Source: JBBQZU01 sp038207425 (GTDB taxonomy: Bacteria; Bacteroidota; Bacteroidia; Flavobacteriales_D; Cryomorphaceae). Taken from it: DNA of 64,000 nucleotides. The notes under the pieces were generated by a model that had not been told where the DNA came from, ran no database searches, and saw only the letters and a list, made by a program, of their open reading frames with translations. This document shows, in pieces, positions 1 through 8,348 of this stretch. The number at the start of each line of letters is the position of its first letter. Position 1 is the first letter of the stretch. The stretch spans positions 1 to 64,000 of the forward strand of contig JBBQZU010000002.1 in assembly GCA_038207425.1 (NCBI GenBank). The letters run 5' to 3'. The position numbers and the translations under genes were made by a program.

Positions 1-72
1 TTGGATCAAGTTTATTTGCCATATCACAGTTTTGAACCTGCGATATAGGGGTTAAATACTTGATCTTTTAAA

Positions 73-190
73 GTGGCACTGTTTGAACCGAAATAGGTGG
101 CACCAATAGAACCGAAATTACTGGCACTGTTTGAACCGAAATCACTGGCACTAACCGACCGAAATAGGTGGCACTGTTTGGACCGTGTTA
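73..190. repeat. Five tandem ~24-bp direct repeats, IS21-like terminal array
   Basis: Five head-to-tail units of 24, 24, 24, 23 and 23 bp begin at 73, 97, 121, 145 and 168. Each starts with [GC]TGGCAC and, except the last, ends in ACCGAAAT; units 1, 3 and 5 share GTGGCACTGTTTG or its CTGGCAC version. Multiple internal copies of a ~20-bp sequence at an element end are characteristic of the IS21 (istA/istB) family, where they are transposase binding sites. No istA or istB gene is visible in the window, so this is either the outer end of an element lying to the left of position 1 or a relic. The family assignment is inference from the repeat architecture. Confidence 0.6.
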
Positions 191-1147
191 GCCACTAAAT
201 CGGAATGATCAAAATACTACATAAAAATGCTTTGCCTGTAGATTGAGAATAGGCATTTCGAAATGAAAGCAGAAAATAAACAAAACTTATCGGGATGATG
301 AGCCGAAAAGCCTAAATGAGAATCAATTAGAAAAAACAAGAACATGATAAATATAAAAGTTGAAAATGAAGACTATAAAAGAGATGTTCAACAAAACAGG
401 GATACATCCTGAAGTGTGTGATGAAGAGCAGAAAAACAAATACAGGAAGAAGAAAAAATACACTTATAGAAAGTGCCTTGAGCAAGAATTGCTTGAAAAG
501 TACCGGATTTGCACAGATATGTGCCAGTTTTTCTTTGAGTAAACCCTCATACTTCCAATCTTTCTTATTCGCTGACTCATTTGTACTTAGTGAATCGGAT
601 AATACGAAACTATTCATCTTTAAACCCGACTTCCTGACAGGCTATCATCAATCGTTTCAGAAGCGCGGTCTTCAGAGAAAGTGGCGCTATCTATGCTAAA
701 AAGTTGATTCGAAGAACTATCATTGGGATTACCAACATATCCTAGGTTTATATCCTCCGGATCAATGTCGCACTTAAATTGATCATCAGGCGAAAACCAA
801 GCCTGAAGGAAAAAATAGGTCAAACTTGTGAAAAAATAAATCCTGATAGAGGCGGGTAAAGTGAGACTTTTCCTGGAATTAAAATCACTGGCTATTATTC
901 CAGGCTATAGAATCAATGCCCCTATACTTATAAGGATGCGCGAATTCAAAGCCGGATTATTCTGAAAAAAATCCGAAATAAGTCTCTTAAGAAGAAATCG
1001 TGGCTCTCTTATCTTCTGAGCTCAATTGGGACAATAACCATAGAGTTGCTCTATCTGATACACACAGTTAAGACATGTATCATCAGTTTCTGGTAGACTT
1101 TCCATTCGAATACTATGAAAACGAATGTGCCTAAATCGGGGCTTGTA
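191..1147. other. ~960-bp region with no convincing gene
   Basis: No open frame here has a recognisable family, good start context or length above about 95 codons. Two minus-strand frames (620-823 and 327-617) follow each other in different frames and have a protein-like composition at their N-terminal ends. They could be remains of a frameshifted gene, but I cannot name one. With the repeat array on the left, the stretch is best read as decayed insertion-site DNA. Confidence 0.4.
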
Positions 1148-1519
1148 CTACGCCCCAGTCAATATTTCCTTTACGATACTGGGCAAATAATTAAATTCTC
1201 TTTCTTTGCTAACGAATCGCTTTGCTCCTACGGCATAGGCTTCTTCAATAGTCCAATCATTGTCGCTGTTGCTGAGAAAGATTACAGGCACGTTGTAGTC
1301 AAAACTCTGCATCAGTTGAATTAAGTCAAAGCCACTAATTGAAGGCATGGTAATATCAACGATCACTAAATTGTAAGATCTTTTGCCCATTAATTTCATA
1401 GCCTCTGATGAACCCGGTGCTATGTCAACAGAATAACCCGATTCCATCAACAACTTTCTGGTGATTTTCAAAGTGATAATTTCATCATCAACCAGCAGAA
1501 TTCTTTCTTTTTCGGTCAT
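1148..1519 (-). CDS. Single-domain response regulator (CheY-like receiver)
   Basis: This 123-aa protein is one receiver domain with no output domain. The acidic pair D11/D12, the phospho-acceptor D55 (in VIVDITMPS), the switch residue S83 and K105 match the CheY fold. It starts 10 bp after the stop of the Hpt-domain gene, so the two are almost certainly co-transcribed, and the logical reading is that the Hpt protein passes phosphate to or from this receiver. No histidine kinase is adjacent, so the upstream kinase must be encoded elsewhere. Outputs of stand-alone receivers include motility control, a second phosphorelay step or binding to a partner; the sequence does not show which. Family assignment is firm, role unknown. 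Confidence 0.9.
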   Translation of the reverse strand: MTEKERILLVDDEIITLKITRKLLMESGYSVDIAPGSSEAMKLMGKRSYNLVIVDITMPSISGFDLIQLMQSFDYNVPVIFLSNSDNDWTIEEAYAVGAKRFVSKEREFNYLPSIVKEILTGA

Positions 1520-1529
1520 TTAGAGACAA

Positions 1530-1886
1530 TTAAACTGAAACAAGAACGAGTTTCGCTTTGGCATCTGTAATGGCATTTCTAGTGATGCTGCAAATTTCGT
1601 CGAGATTGGATTGCAGATCGGATGGCATCTCACCATCTTTAATTCCCAATTCCACTTTCTTTAGCAGTACTACTAATTTCTTTAAACCCAGGGGCACAGC
1701 GGCGGATCGCATTCTATGAACAACAAATCTTACAGAGTTCCAGTCGCCGGAATTGCGCGCGCTGGTAAGTTCATTAATATCGCGCACCGTGCGTTCTGCA
1801 TAAAGTTTTAATATCTCACTTACGAAAACATTGTCATTTCCTGACAGTCTTCTCAAACCTTCTACGTCAATTACTTCTGTATTCAT
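1530..1886 (-). CDS. Hpt (histidine phosphotransfer) domain protein
   Basis: A 118-aa predicted all-helical protein that is essentially one Hpt domain. The motif HRMRSAA at residues 57-63 corresponds to the family HxxKSSA signature, with H57 the expected phosphorylated histidine. The usual lysine is an arginine here, which keeps the charge. It lies 55 bp downstream of rseP and 10 bp upstream of the receiver gene. Together these are the last two steps of a multistep phosphorelay whose sensor is not in the window. Linkage to the envelope operon (rseP, dxr) is seen directly; that the relay responds to envelope state is only a guess. Confidence 0.85.
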   Translation of the reverse strand: MNTEVIDVEGLRRLSGNDNVFVSEILKLYAERTVRDINELTSARNSGDWNSVRFVVHRMRSAAVPLGLKKLVVLLKKVELGIKDGEMPSDLQSNLDEICSITRNAITDAKAKLVLVSV

Positions 1887-1941
1887 ACTTCAATGGGTTT
1901 GCCCGATATACGCCAAATCAGCAGCACTGGTTACCGCTTAA

Positions 1942-3267
1942 TTATTTGAACAAGTGTCTTACAACATCCATACCGTTTGCATAAAGTAGTAGACTCAACA
2001 ATATAACCAACCCTGCATACTGGGCATATTCCAGAACCTTTTGATTTGGCTCTCTGCCTGATATCATTTCGTAAAGCAAAAACACCACATGACCTCCATC
2101 GAGTGCCGGTATAGGCAGGATATTCATAACCGCAAGAATTATGGAAAGAAATGCTGTCATGCTCCAAAAGCGCTGCCAATTCCATGTATTGTCAAATAAG
2201 TTTCCAATGGTTAAGAATCCTCCTACCTGCTTCACCCCCTCTGAGCTGAAGAGCAGTTTGAGTGATTGCACATATGATACAACTATGGTAGAGCCTTCCC
2301 TAACACCTGCCGGAAAACTTTCAAAGAAAGAATAGGTGTGTTTGTTTGATTGCAAAAATTCTGTGGCTGGTTTGAAGCCAAAGCCCAGTTTTCCATCATC
2401 CCCAACGTTTGCATTCAAATCGAGTTCATTATTATTACGAAGTACTTTCAATACAACTTCGTTTCCCTTATTTCCTTGAATAGCGTATAGTAAATCAGGC
2501 ACAAACGCTGTACTCTCATCGTTCACTGCAAGTATTCTGTCGTTCTTTTCGAGTCCTGCTTTCTCAGCCAAAGAACCTGAGAGCACTGTGTCAACAAAAG
2601 CAGGAAATCGTTCAGCAAAGATTCTTGCAGTTCCAAGGCGCAAGAGTTCTTGGTCTATTTCAGCCGGAAGGCTAATCACATCTATATGTCCTCCCTGCCG
2701 CTCAATTTCAACATTTCTACCCCCTTGCACCAATATCATTTGAAATACATCGCTGAGTGTTTCCGGTGCTATACCGTTCACAGCCTTAATCTTGTCTCCA
2801 TGCTCAAACCCATACTTGAGCATAAGCGAATCTGCATAAACGCCATAAGAGAGGTTCTCATTCGGAATAAACTCCTTGCCCCAGGCAAATAACATCATGG
2901 CATAAATGAAGAAGGCTAGCAAAACATTAACGGTAACGCCCCCAATCATAATAATGAGTCTTTGCCAAGCCGGTTTTGATCTGAATTCCCAAGGCTTTGC
3001 GGATTGCTTCATTTGCTCCTTGTCCATAGATTCATCAATCATTCCAGATATTTTAACATAGCCACCAAGCGGCAACCAGCCAATACCATATTCAGTTTCA
3101 CCGATTTTCTTCTTAAACAACGAAAACCACGGATCGAAGAAGAGGTAAAATTTCTCAACTCTGGTTTTGAAAAGCCTTGCTGGTATAAAGTGACCTAATT
3201 CGTGCAACACTATAAGCAACGAAAGGCTTAAGATAAATTGAGAGGCTTTGATTAAAATTTCTGTCAT
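1942..3267 (-). CDS. rseP: Site-2 intramembrane zinc metalloprotease RseP
   Basis: A 441-aa polytopic protein of the S2P/RseP (M50) family, which cuts transmembrane anti-sigma factors and leftover signal peptides inside the inner membrane. The zinc motif HELGH sits at residues 22-26 in the first membrane helix. The third-ligand motif, LPIPALDGGH, lies near residue 390 in a late helix. Between them is a long periplasmic segment with two PDZ-like regions (about 130-200 and 205-290), the usual RseP layout. It starts 14 bp after the dxr stop; dxr-rseP adjacency is common in Bacteroidota. No sigma-E/RseA-type partner is encoded in the window. Confidence 0.95.
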   Translation of the reverse strand: MTEILIKASQFILSLSLLIVLHELGHFIPARLFKTRVEKFYLFFDPWFSLFKKKIGETEYGIGWLPLGGYVKISGMIDESMDKEQMKQSAKPWEFRSKPAWQRLIIMIGGVTVNVLLAFFIYAMMLFAWGKEFIPNENLSYGVYADSLMLKYGFEHGDKIKAVNGIAPETLSDVFQMILVQGGRNVEIERQGGHIDVISLPAEIDQELLRLGTARIFAERFPAFVDTVLSGSLAEKAGLEKNDRILAVNDESTAFVPDLLYAIQGNKGNEVVLKVLRNNNELDLNANVGDDGKLGFGFKPATEFLQSNKHTYSFFESFPAGVREGSTIVVSYVQSLKLLFSSEGVKQVGGFLTIGNLFDNTWNWQRFWSMTAFLSIILAVMNILPIPALDGGHVVFLLYEMISGREPNQKVLEYAQYAGLVILLSLLLYANGMDVVRHLFK

Positions 3268-3281
3268 AATTTAATATAGGA

Positions 3282-4460
3282 TTACACCATTTTTGATTTT
3301 GGCAGGTGTTCTCGAGCAAATGCGCGGGTTTCGAGATCGGTCTGAATGTATTGATCAATGGTAAGACCATCAGCAAAGGGTATTGAATGAAGGCATTTTT
3401 CTATCAAATCGGGCATTTTCGCAAATGTAATCTGATCATCGAGAAATGATTGTACCGCCACTTCGTTGGCTGCATTCAACACGCAAGGTGCGTTGCCACC
3501 TCTGCTCATGGCATCGAAGGCCAATCCGAGATTTCTAAAGGTTCTGAAGTCAGGTTTTTCAAAAGTAAATGATGCGTAATTGTTGAAGTCAAACCTCGGA
3601 AAGGCTGTGTTGTATCTTGATGGATAACTCAAGGCATACTGAATGGGTAATTTCATATCAGGTAAACCCATTTGAGCTTTCATACTTCCATCTTCGAACT
3701 GCACAATGCTGTGAATAATAGACTGCGGATGCACAATCACATCTATCTGGGATGGATTTAATGCGAAAAGCCATTTGGCTTCAATTACTTCCAATCCTTT
3801 ATTCATCATGCTGGCTGAGTCAATCGTAATTTTTGCCCCCATATTCCAGTTGGGATGTTTCAGAGCTTGCGCCTTGGTGACGTGTCTGAGTTCATCCGCC
3901 GTTTTTCCGCGAAAAGGGCCGCCTGACGCAGTAAGGTAAATTTTCTCAATTTTATTGTGAAACTCACCTGCAAGGCACTGAAATATCGCTGAGTGTTCTG
4001 AGTCAACCGGGTATAAGTTCACGCCTTTTTCATTCGCAGCTTTTGTGACCAACTCGCCTGCTACGACCAGAGTTTCTTTGTTCGCGAGCGCTATGTACTT
4101 TCCCGCATCAATGGCTTTCATGGTAGGGCGTAATCCAGAGAAACCCACCAATGCAGTTAGTACGATATCAATATTCTCCATTTGTACTACATCGCAAAGT
4201 GCATCCATTCCACAATACACTTTGATACCTTCTGGAAAAAGGATGCCTTTGAGCCATTCATACTTCTCGCTACTTTCTATAACAACCGCATTTGGCTTAA
4301 ATTCCAGGGCCTGGCGGGCAAGCAATTCAGCATTGCGACCCGCAGTAAGCACCTCAACTTTAAAATGTAGAGGATTGGCGGCAATTACTTCAAGTGTTTG
4401 AGTACCAATAGAGCCAGTAGAACCCAAAATTGCTATATTCTTCACAGTGTTGTCTCTCAT
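3282..4460 (-). CDS. dxr: 1-deoxy-D-xylulose 5-phosphate reductoisomerase
   Basis: A 392-aa cytosolic enzyme of the MEP isoprenoid pathway. It converts DXP to 2-C-methyl-D-erythritol 4-phosphate using NADPH and a divalent metal. The N-terminal dinucleotide-binding motif GSTGSIG is at about residues 13-19. The catalytic and metal-binding part carries TASGGPFRG, the segment containing IDSASMMNKGLEVIEAKWLF and the loop with HPQSIIHS, all diagnostic of DXR. Length is typical. It lies 40 bp downstream of the VWA gene and 14 bp upstream of rseP. Its product supplies isoprenoids such as undecaprenyl phosphate and quinones, which suits an envelope operon. Confidence 0.97.
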   Translation of the reverse strand: MRDNTVKNIAILGSTGSIGTQTLEVIAANPLHFKVEVLTAGRNAELLARQALEFKPNAVVIESSEKYEWLKGILFPEGIKVYCGMDALCDVVQMENIDIVLTALVGFSGLRPTMKAIDAGKYIALANKETLVVAGELVTKAANEKGVNLYPVDSEHSAIFQCLAGEFHNKIEKIYLTASGGPFRGKTADELRHVTKAQALKHPNWNMGAKITIDSASMMNKGLEVIEAKWLFALNPSQIDVIVHPQSIIHSIVQFEDGSMKAQMGLPDMKLPIQYALSYPSRYNTAFPRFDFNNYASFTFEKPDFRTFRNLGLAFDAMSRGGNAPCVLNAANEVAVQSFLDDQITFAKMPDLIEKCLHSIPFADGLTIDQYIQTDLETRAFAREHLPKSKMV

Positions 4461-4500
4461 TCAGTTCGCAAAGATAGGCAAAGGGCGGTTTGTCATAGAA

Positions 4501-5859
4501 TTAATTGCGCGAGCTGACTTTGATTTCATCAACGAGCTTCTCTCCGGCATCGAGAGAATTATTAATGGCCACAAAGCGACCGCCACCAAGCATTGCCAGA
4601 TCACTCATTTCAGAAGTAGCAAACTTACCGCATTTGATTCCAAGCACAGAAATTACAACCCCTTTTCGATGGTACTTCACCGCAAGCTTTTTTGCCAAAG
4701 CGGCACCTTCATTAAATGCACCATCAGTAGCAATTATGATTTGATTATTACCATCTTCAATGGCGTGCTGAAGCGCCTTTAGGCCAGCATTGTCTAGCGC
4801 ATTTGCACCCTCAGTACCCCCTCCTGCAGTAAGATTCTGAATTACTTCAACACAAGCAGCCTTATCAAGCTGCGCTCTTGTTTCTATTAATACACGGGTT
4901 TCGGCAGCATAGCAAATGAGCGTAAATCTATCAGTGGGACGCAAAACTTCCAAAAGTTCAATCATGGCAATTTTAAGTAATTCGAGCCGTCCTTCATGCT
5001 TCATTGAATTGGATACATCAACCAGAAATACCACATTGCTTGGTCTGAATTCGCGCGATAGTTGCTTTCTATCTTCGTAATCAATGATTGTAGATGGAGC
5101 TTGAACTTCGTCAGGATAAATCTCATTTGAACCAGAAATTACCGGATTACTCATTGGGCTAATTTCTTCATCATCAACGCAATCGATTTGGCCAACTAAT
5201 CCAACTTGATTCATATTTACTTGGATATGCTGATTGAATCCGTGTATATACAGAGTCGTGTCGCTGTAATACGGTCCGTTTACAAATGAAATAAAGTGCC
5301 TTCCCGGCAATAGGTCAAATTGTATTTCTCCATTCTGGTCACTTATTGCTTCGGCGTATTTTCGACCATCTCGGTACACAATCGCATTCGCTTCTGCAAA
5401 ACGCGTATTTTTTACTTGATCAAAGACAGAAATTTGTATTTTTCTGTGAGTGCCGCCTGGTAAATTGCTAAAATCAGGACAAGGCATTAATAAGTCGACG
5501 GCATAGGTACTCTCACCAGAAATCACGAATGACTTAGGTTGCTGCCAAGAACTTGCATACATTTTAAGTTCTTCCCGGAAGTGACCAGAGATTTTCGGGG
5601 TGTATTGTATTCTAATATACACTGAGCTATCAGGAAGTACTTTTTTAGAACTTATTTGGATACTGACCGAATTTGATGCTTCCACGCGAAAGATAAATGC
5701 TTCTTTAGGATCATTATTGATAATTTCAACATCCACCCAGTTTGCGTCAGCTCGCAGAAGCAGTCCAAAATCGTGCTTTGTTGGAAAAGCAGTGAGTTGC
5801 GCTCCAGCTTGCAAACCCGACAATACGAAAAATATTAATGCAATTAATCTACTTTCCAT
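4501..5859 (-). CDS. Exported von Willebrand factor A domain protein with N-terminal ASH-like domain
   Basis: A 452-aa protein with an N-terminal signal peptide ending near ...GLQAGAQ. Residues ~25-105 resemble an ASH/HYDIN-type immunoglobulin-like domain (FGLL, the paired IQISS/VYIRIQY strands). A carboxypeptidase-regulatory-like beta-sandwich follows at ~125-205 (REGKY-type turn, DQNGEIQFDLLPG). Residues ~275-445 form a VWA domain. Its MIDAS is complete: DVSNS at the first strand, a threonine in the GGGTEG loop, and the aspartate of IIATDGAFNEG. It overlaps the GH3 gene by 16 bp (translational coupling likely). The modular build suggests a periplasmic or surface metal-dependent adhesion or scaffolding protein; the partner is unknown. 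Confidence 0.8.
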   Translation of the reverse strand: MESRLIALIFFVLSGLQAGAQLTAFPTKHDFGLLLRADANWVDVEIINNDPKEAFIFRVEASNSVSIQISSKKVLPDSSVYIRIQYTPKISGHFREELKMYASSWQQPKSFVISGESTYAVDLLMPCPDFSNLPGGTHRKIQISVFDQVKNTRFAEANAIVYRDGRKYAEAISDQNGEIQFDLLPGRHFISFVNGPYYSDTTLYIHGFNQHIQVNMNQVGLVGQIDCVDDEEISPMSNPVISGSNEIYPDEVQAPSTIIDYEDRKQLSREFRPSNVVFLVDVSNSMKHEGRLELLKIAMIELLEVLRPTDRFTLICYAAETRVLIETRAQLDKAACVEVIQNLTAGGGTEGANALDNAGLKALQHAIEDGNNQIIIATDGAFNEGAALAKKLAVKYHRKGVVISVLGIKCGKFATSEMSDLAMLGGGRFVAINNSLDAGEKLVDEIKVSSRN

Positions 5860-7343
5860 TTGCTCAAAAGGTCAGCGGCCTGCCTGTCGTTGCCCAGCCG
5901 GGCCACTTTGTTTTGGCCCCCAAGCCTGCCAAGAGACTTCATATATGAGCTAAACGCGTCCTTGTGCAAAGATGTTATCTTCAGCGGCCTGAGAATTTTT
6001 CCCTTGATCAGGTCTGCATAGTAAATGTTTTTCTTTTGCATCACAATATCCAGCGACTCAGCAAAAGCATGCATGTTGTGCGGCCTTTCGGCAAATGATA
6101 TCAGCCATTCATGGTATGGAAGTCCTTCTGAAGGATTTAGCTCAGGGGCTACCGTAAATTCGATTACTTCACCACCGTAATTTAATAATGCATGCTTCAT
6201 AGCAGCTTCTACTTCTTCAGCAATTACATGCTCTCCAAAAGCCGAAGTAAAATGCTTTATTCGCCCGGTAACCAGTATTTTGTAGGGATTTTTTGATGTG
6301 AGTTTTACAGTGTCTCCAATACTGTAAGCCCACAATCCGGCATTGGTGGATAAAATTAAAGCATAGTTCACTCCTGTTTCCACTTCCCACAAAGCCAATC
6401 TGGTAGGATTATCCTCAAAAAACCTATCAGCCGGTACAAATTCAAAGAAAATTCCAGCATCTGTATTTAGCAATAATGCATCGTCATTCTGATCATCCTG
6501 AAAAGCGATAAATCCTTCGCTTGCCGGGTAGGTTTCGATACTGGAAATCTTGCCGCCGATTAAAGCTTCGAATCTCGGTCTGTATGGTTCAAAATTTACG
6601 CCTCCATACACAAAAAGTGAGAACTGAGGAAACACTTCGAGCACTGTCTTCTTTCCCGTTTGTTTTAGTAAATTCTCAAAATAATGCTGCACCCAACTAG
6701 GTATTCCCGAAATGAGTGTAAGGTTTTGGTCTTTCGTTTCGTCAATTACAGCATTCACCTTGGTTTCCCAATCGTCTATGCAGTTGGTGTCGAAAGAAGG
6801 AAGTCTGTTTTTTTGAAGATAAAGCGGTACATGGTGGGCAACGATTCCTGAGAGTCTACCGGTAGGAATACCGGCGGTTTTGGTAAGTTCAGGACTGCCT
6901 TGCAAAAAAATCATTTTACCATCTGCAAATGATCCATTGCCTGATTGCGCCACATAGAGCAAAAGCGCATTGCGTGCTGCCTCAATGTGATGTGGCATTG
7001 ACTCACGCGATATGGGTATGTATTTCACGCCCGAAGTGGTACCCGATGTTTTCGAGAAGTAGATGGGTTTGCCTGGCCATAGTACATCAACTTCGCCCGC
7101 CACAAGTCTGTCAATGTAGGGCTTGAGTGCTTCGTAGTCCCTAATGGGTACATTCAATTTATAGCTTTCGTAATCCTTTATTTGATCAAAGTAGTGATCT
7201 TTTCCAAAAGCCGTTCCTTTGGCTGATTTTAAGAGCTTGAAAAGTATATTTCTCTGAGTGTTGATGGCGTTATATCTCCATTGGTTTACTCTCCACAGTG
7301 TCCATTTGCCGAAAGGGTTGCTCAAAATTGATTTTATACCCAT
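5844..7343 (-). CDS. GH3-family acyl-adenylating enzyme
   Basis: A 499-aa protein of the GH3 family, the ANL-type adenylases whose plant members conjugate amino acids to jasmonate or auxin. The three nucleotide-binding motifs are visible: the Ser/Thr-rich loop SKTSGTTSG (near residue 95), the YPASEGF segment (about 270), and YSIGDTVKLTSKNP (about 340), which corresponds to the family Y..GD motif. Bacterial GH3 proteins are common in Bacteroidota, but their substrates are not established, so I give no gene symbol. It starts 6 bp after the M23 peptidase stop and overlaps the VWA gene, placing it in an envelope-related operon. Acyl-amino-acid or lipid conjugation is a plausible but unproven role. 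Confidence 0.85.
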   Translation of the reverse strand: MGIKSILSNPFGKWTLWRVNQWRYNAINTQRNILFKLLKSAKGTAFGKDHYFDQIKDYESYKLNVPIRDYEALKPYIDRLVAGEVDVLWPGKPIYFSKTSGTTSGVKYIPISRESMPHHIEAARNALLLYVAQSGNGSFADGKMIFLQGSPELTKTAGIPTGRLSGIVAHHVPLYLQKNRLPSFDTNCIDDWETKVNAVIDETKDQNLTLISGIPSWVQHYFENLLKQTGKKTVLEVFPQFSLFVYGGVNFEPYRPRFEALIGGKISSIETYPASEGFIAFQDDQNDDALLLNTDAGIFFEFVPADRFFEDNPTRLALWEVETGVNYALILSTNAGLWAYSIGDTVKLTSKNPYKILVTGRIKHFTSAFGEHVIAEEVEAAMKHALLNYGGEVIEFTVAPELNPSEGLPYHEWLISFAERPHNMHAFAESLDIVMQKKNIYYADLIKGKILRPLKITSLHKDAFSSYMKSLGRLGGQNKVARLGNDRQAADLLSKWKVD

Positions 7344-7349
7344 AGTATA

Positions 7350-8237
7350 TCAGTTTGGGAATGCGATGAACTCTTGCGGATTCAAAGGTGAACCGTCATA
7401 CCAGAGTTCAAAATGGAGGTGCGGGCCATCAGTAAACTCGCCCGTATTGCCTACAATGGCAATAGTTTGCCCAGCCTGTACCTGATTACCGACTTTCTTA
7501 AGCAGAACTGCGTTGTGTTTATACACGGATATCAGGTTGTTTGGATGTTGAATATAGATTACATTTCCCCCATCAGAAGTAAACGAAGCGAAAATCACAG
7601 TGCCGTCGTAAACTGCTTTTACCGTTTCACCATCAGGTGCTACAAGATCAATGCCCATGTGGCCAGTGCTCAAGTCGAAAGAAGAAGTAATTGTGCCTTT
7701 TATGGGCGTAAAGAAGAACACCCCGGGCAAACCAATAGCTTCGGATGATAAGCCGGCCCCTGTGGTAAGAGCAAACCGCTCTTCTGATTCTATATCGGAT
7801 CTTAACTTCTCATCATCTTTACTTCTGGAAAAGTCCAGGTTGTCATTGGCACTTCGCGCCGGTGTTTGAGCGATTTCCAGGCTATCTGCCCCAATATTGC
7901 CTTCGAGTACCAATTTAAGATTATCCATATATTGCTTGTATACAAGCTGAGAGCGCTCCAGAGAATCTACCCTCAGTGATGCATTTAGCGCGTTAATTCT
8001 GGTCTTTGTATCGCTGTATCCAGGTATGTACTCTTTTATTGGTGTAAAGACGATGGCTAATACTACGATGGAGGCAATTATTACCGAAACCAGCGCTACT
8101 CCGGCAATCACATTAAGCGGTGTAAGTGATGCTGAGAAGCGCTCCTCGAACGTAGCATCATTCATTAAAACAAGGCGGTACTTATTTTTGAGTCTGCGAA
8201 TGAGCCTTTTACGTTCCTTGGGGTTCTGTTTATTCAT
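7350..8237 (-). CDS. M23 (LytM) peptidoglycan endopeptidase, membrane-anchored
   Basis: A 295-aa protein with a short basic cytoplasmic segment, one transmembrane helix at ~43-66, a predicted coiled/helical linker, and a C-terminal M23 domain at ~190-290. The metal ligands are intact: HMGID (HxxxD) and GPHLHFELW (HxH). It is therefore expected to be an active zinc endopeptidase that cuts peptide cross-links in the periplasm. It is the first gene of the minus-strand operon and is divergent from the sprE/porW-like gene, with 111 bp between the starts. It contrasts with the other LytM protein in this window (29726-30940), which has lost ligands. Confidence 0.92.
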   Translation of the reverse strand: MNKQNPKERKRLIRRLKNKYRLVLMNDATFEERFSASLTPLNVIAGVALVSVIIASIVVLAIVFTPIKEYIPGYSDTKTRINALNASLRVDSLERSQLVYKQYMDNLKLVLEGNIGADSLEIAQTPARSANDNLDFSRSKDDEKLRSDIESEERFALTTGAGLSSEAIGLPGVFFFTPIKGTITSSFDLSTGHMGIDLVAPDGETVKAVYDGTVIFASFTSDGGNVIYIQHPNNLISVYKHNAVLLKKVGNQVQAGQTIAIVGNTGEFTDGPHLHFELWYDGSPLNPQEFIAFPN

Positions 8238-8317
8238 GGTGGTAAAGGAGGCTAAATATCTGAATTATTTGCAGGGTGCAACAAACAAAGAACTTACTGC
8301 TGCTCACAATATTTTTG

Positions 8318-8325
8318 CAACTTTG
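8318..8325 (+). promoter_or_regulatory. Candidate -7 element upstream of sprE/porW-like gene
   Basis: CAACTTTG matches the Bacteroidota -7 consensus TAnnTTTG at seven of eight positions and lies 24-31 bp before the proposed GTG start. It sits in the divergent spacer with the M23 operon. No clear -33 element was seen. Confidence 0.35.
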
Positions 8326-8348
8326 CAGTTTGTGCAACACTACTATTG

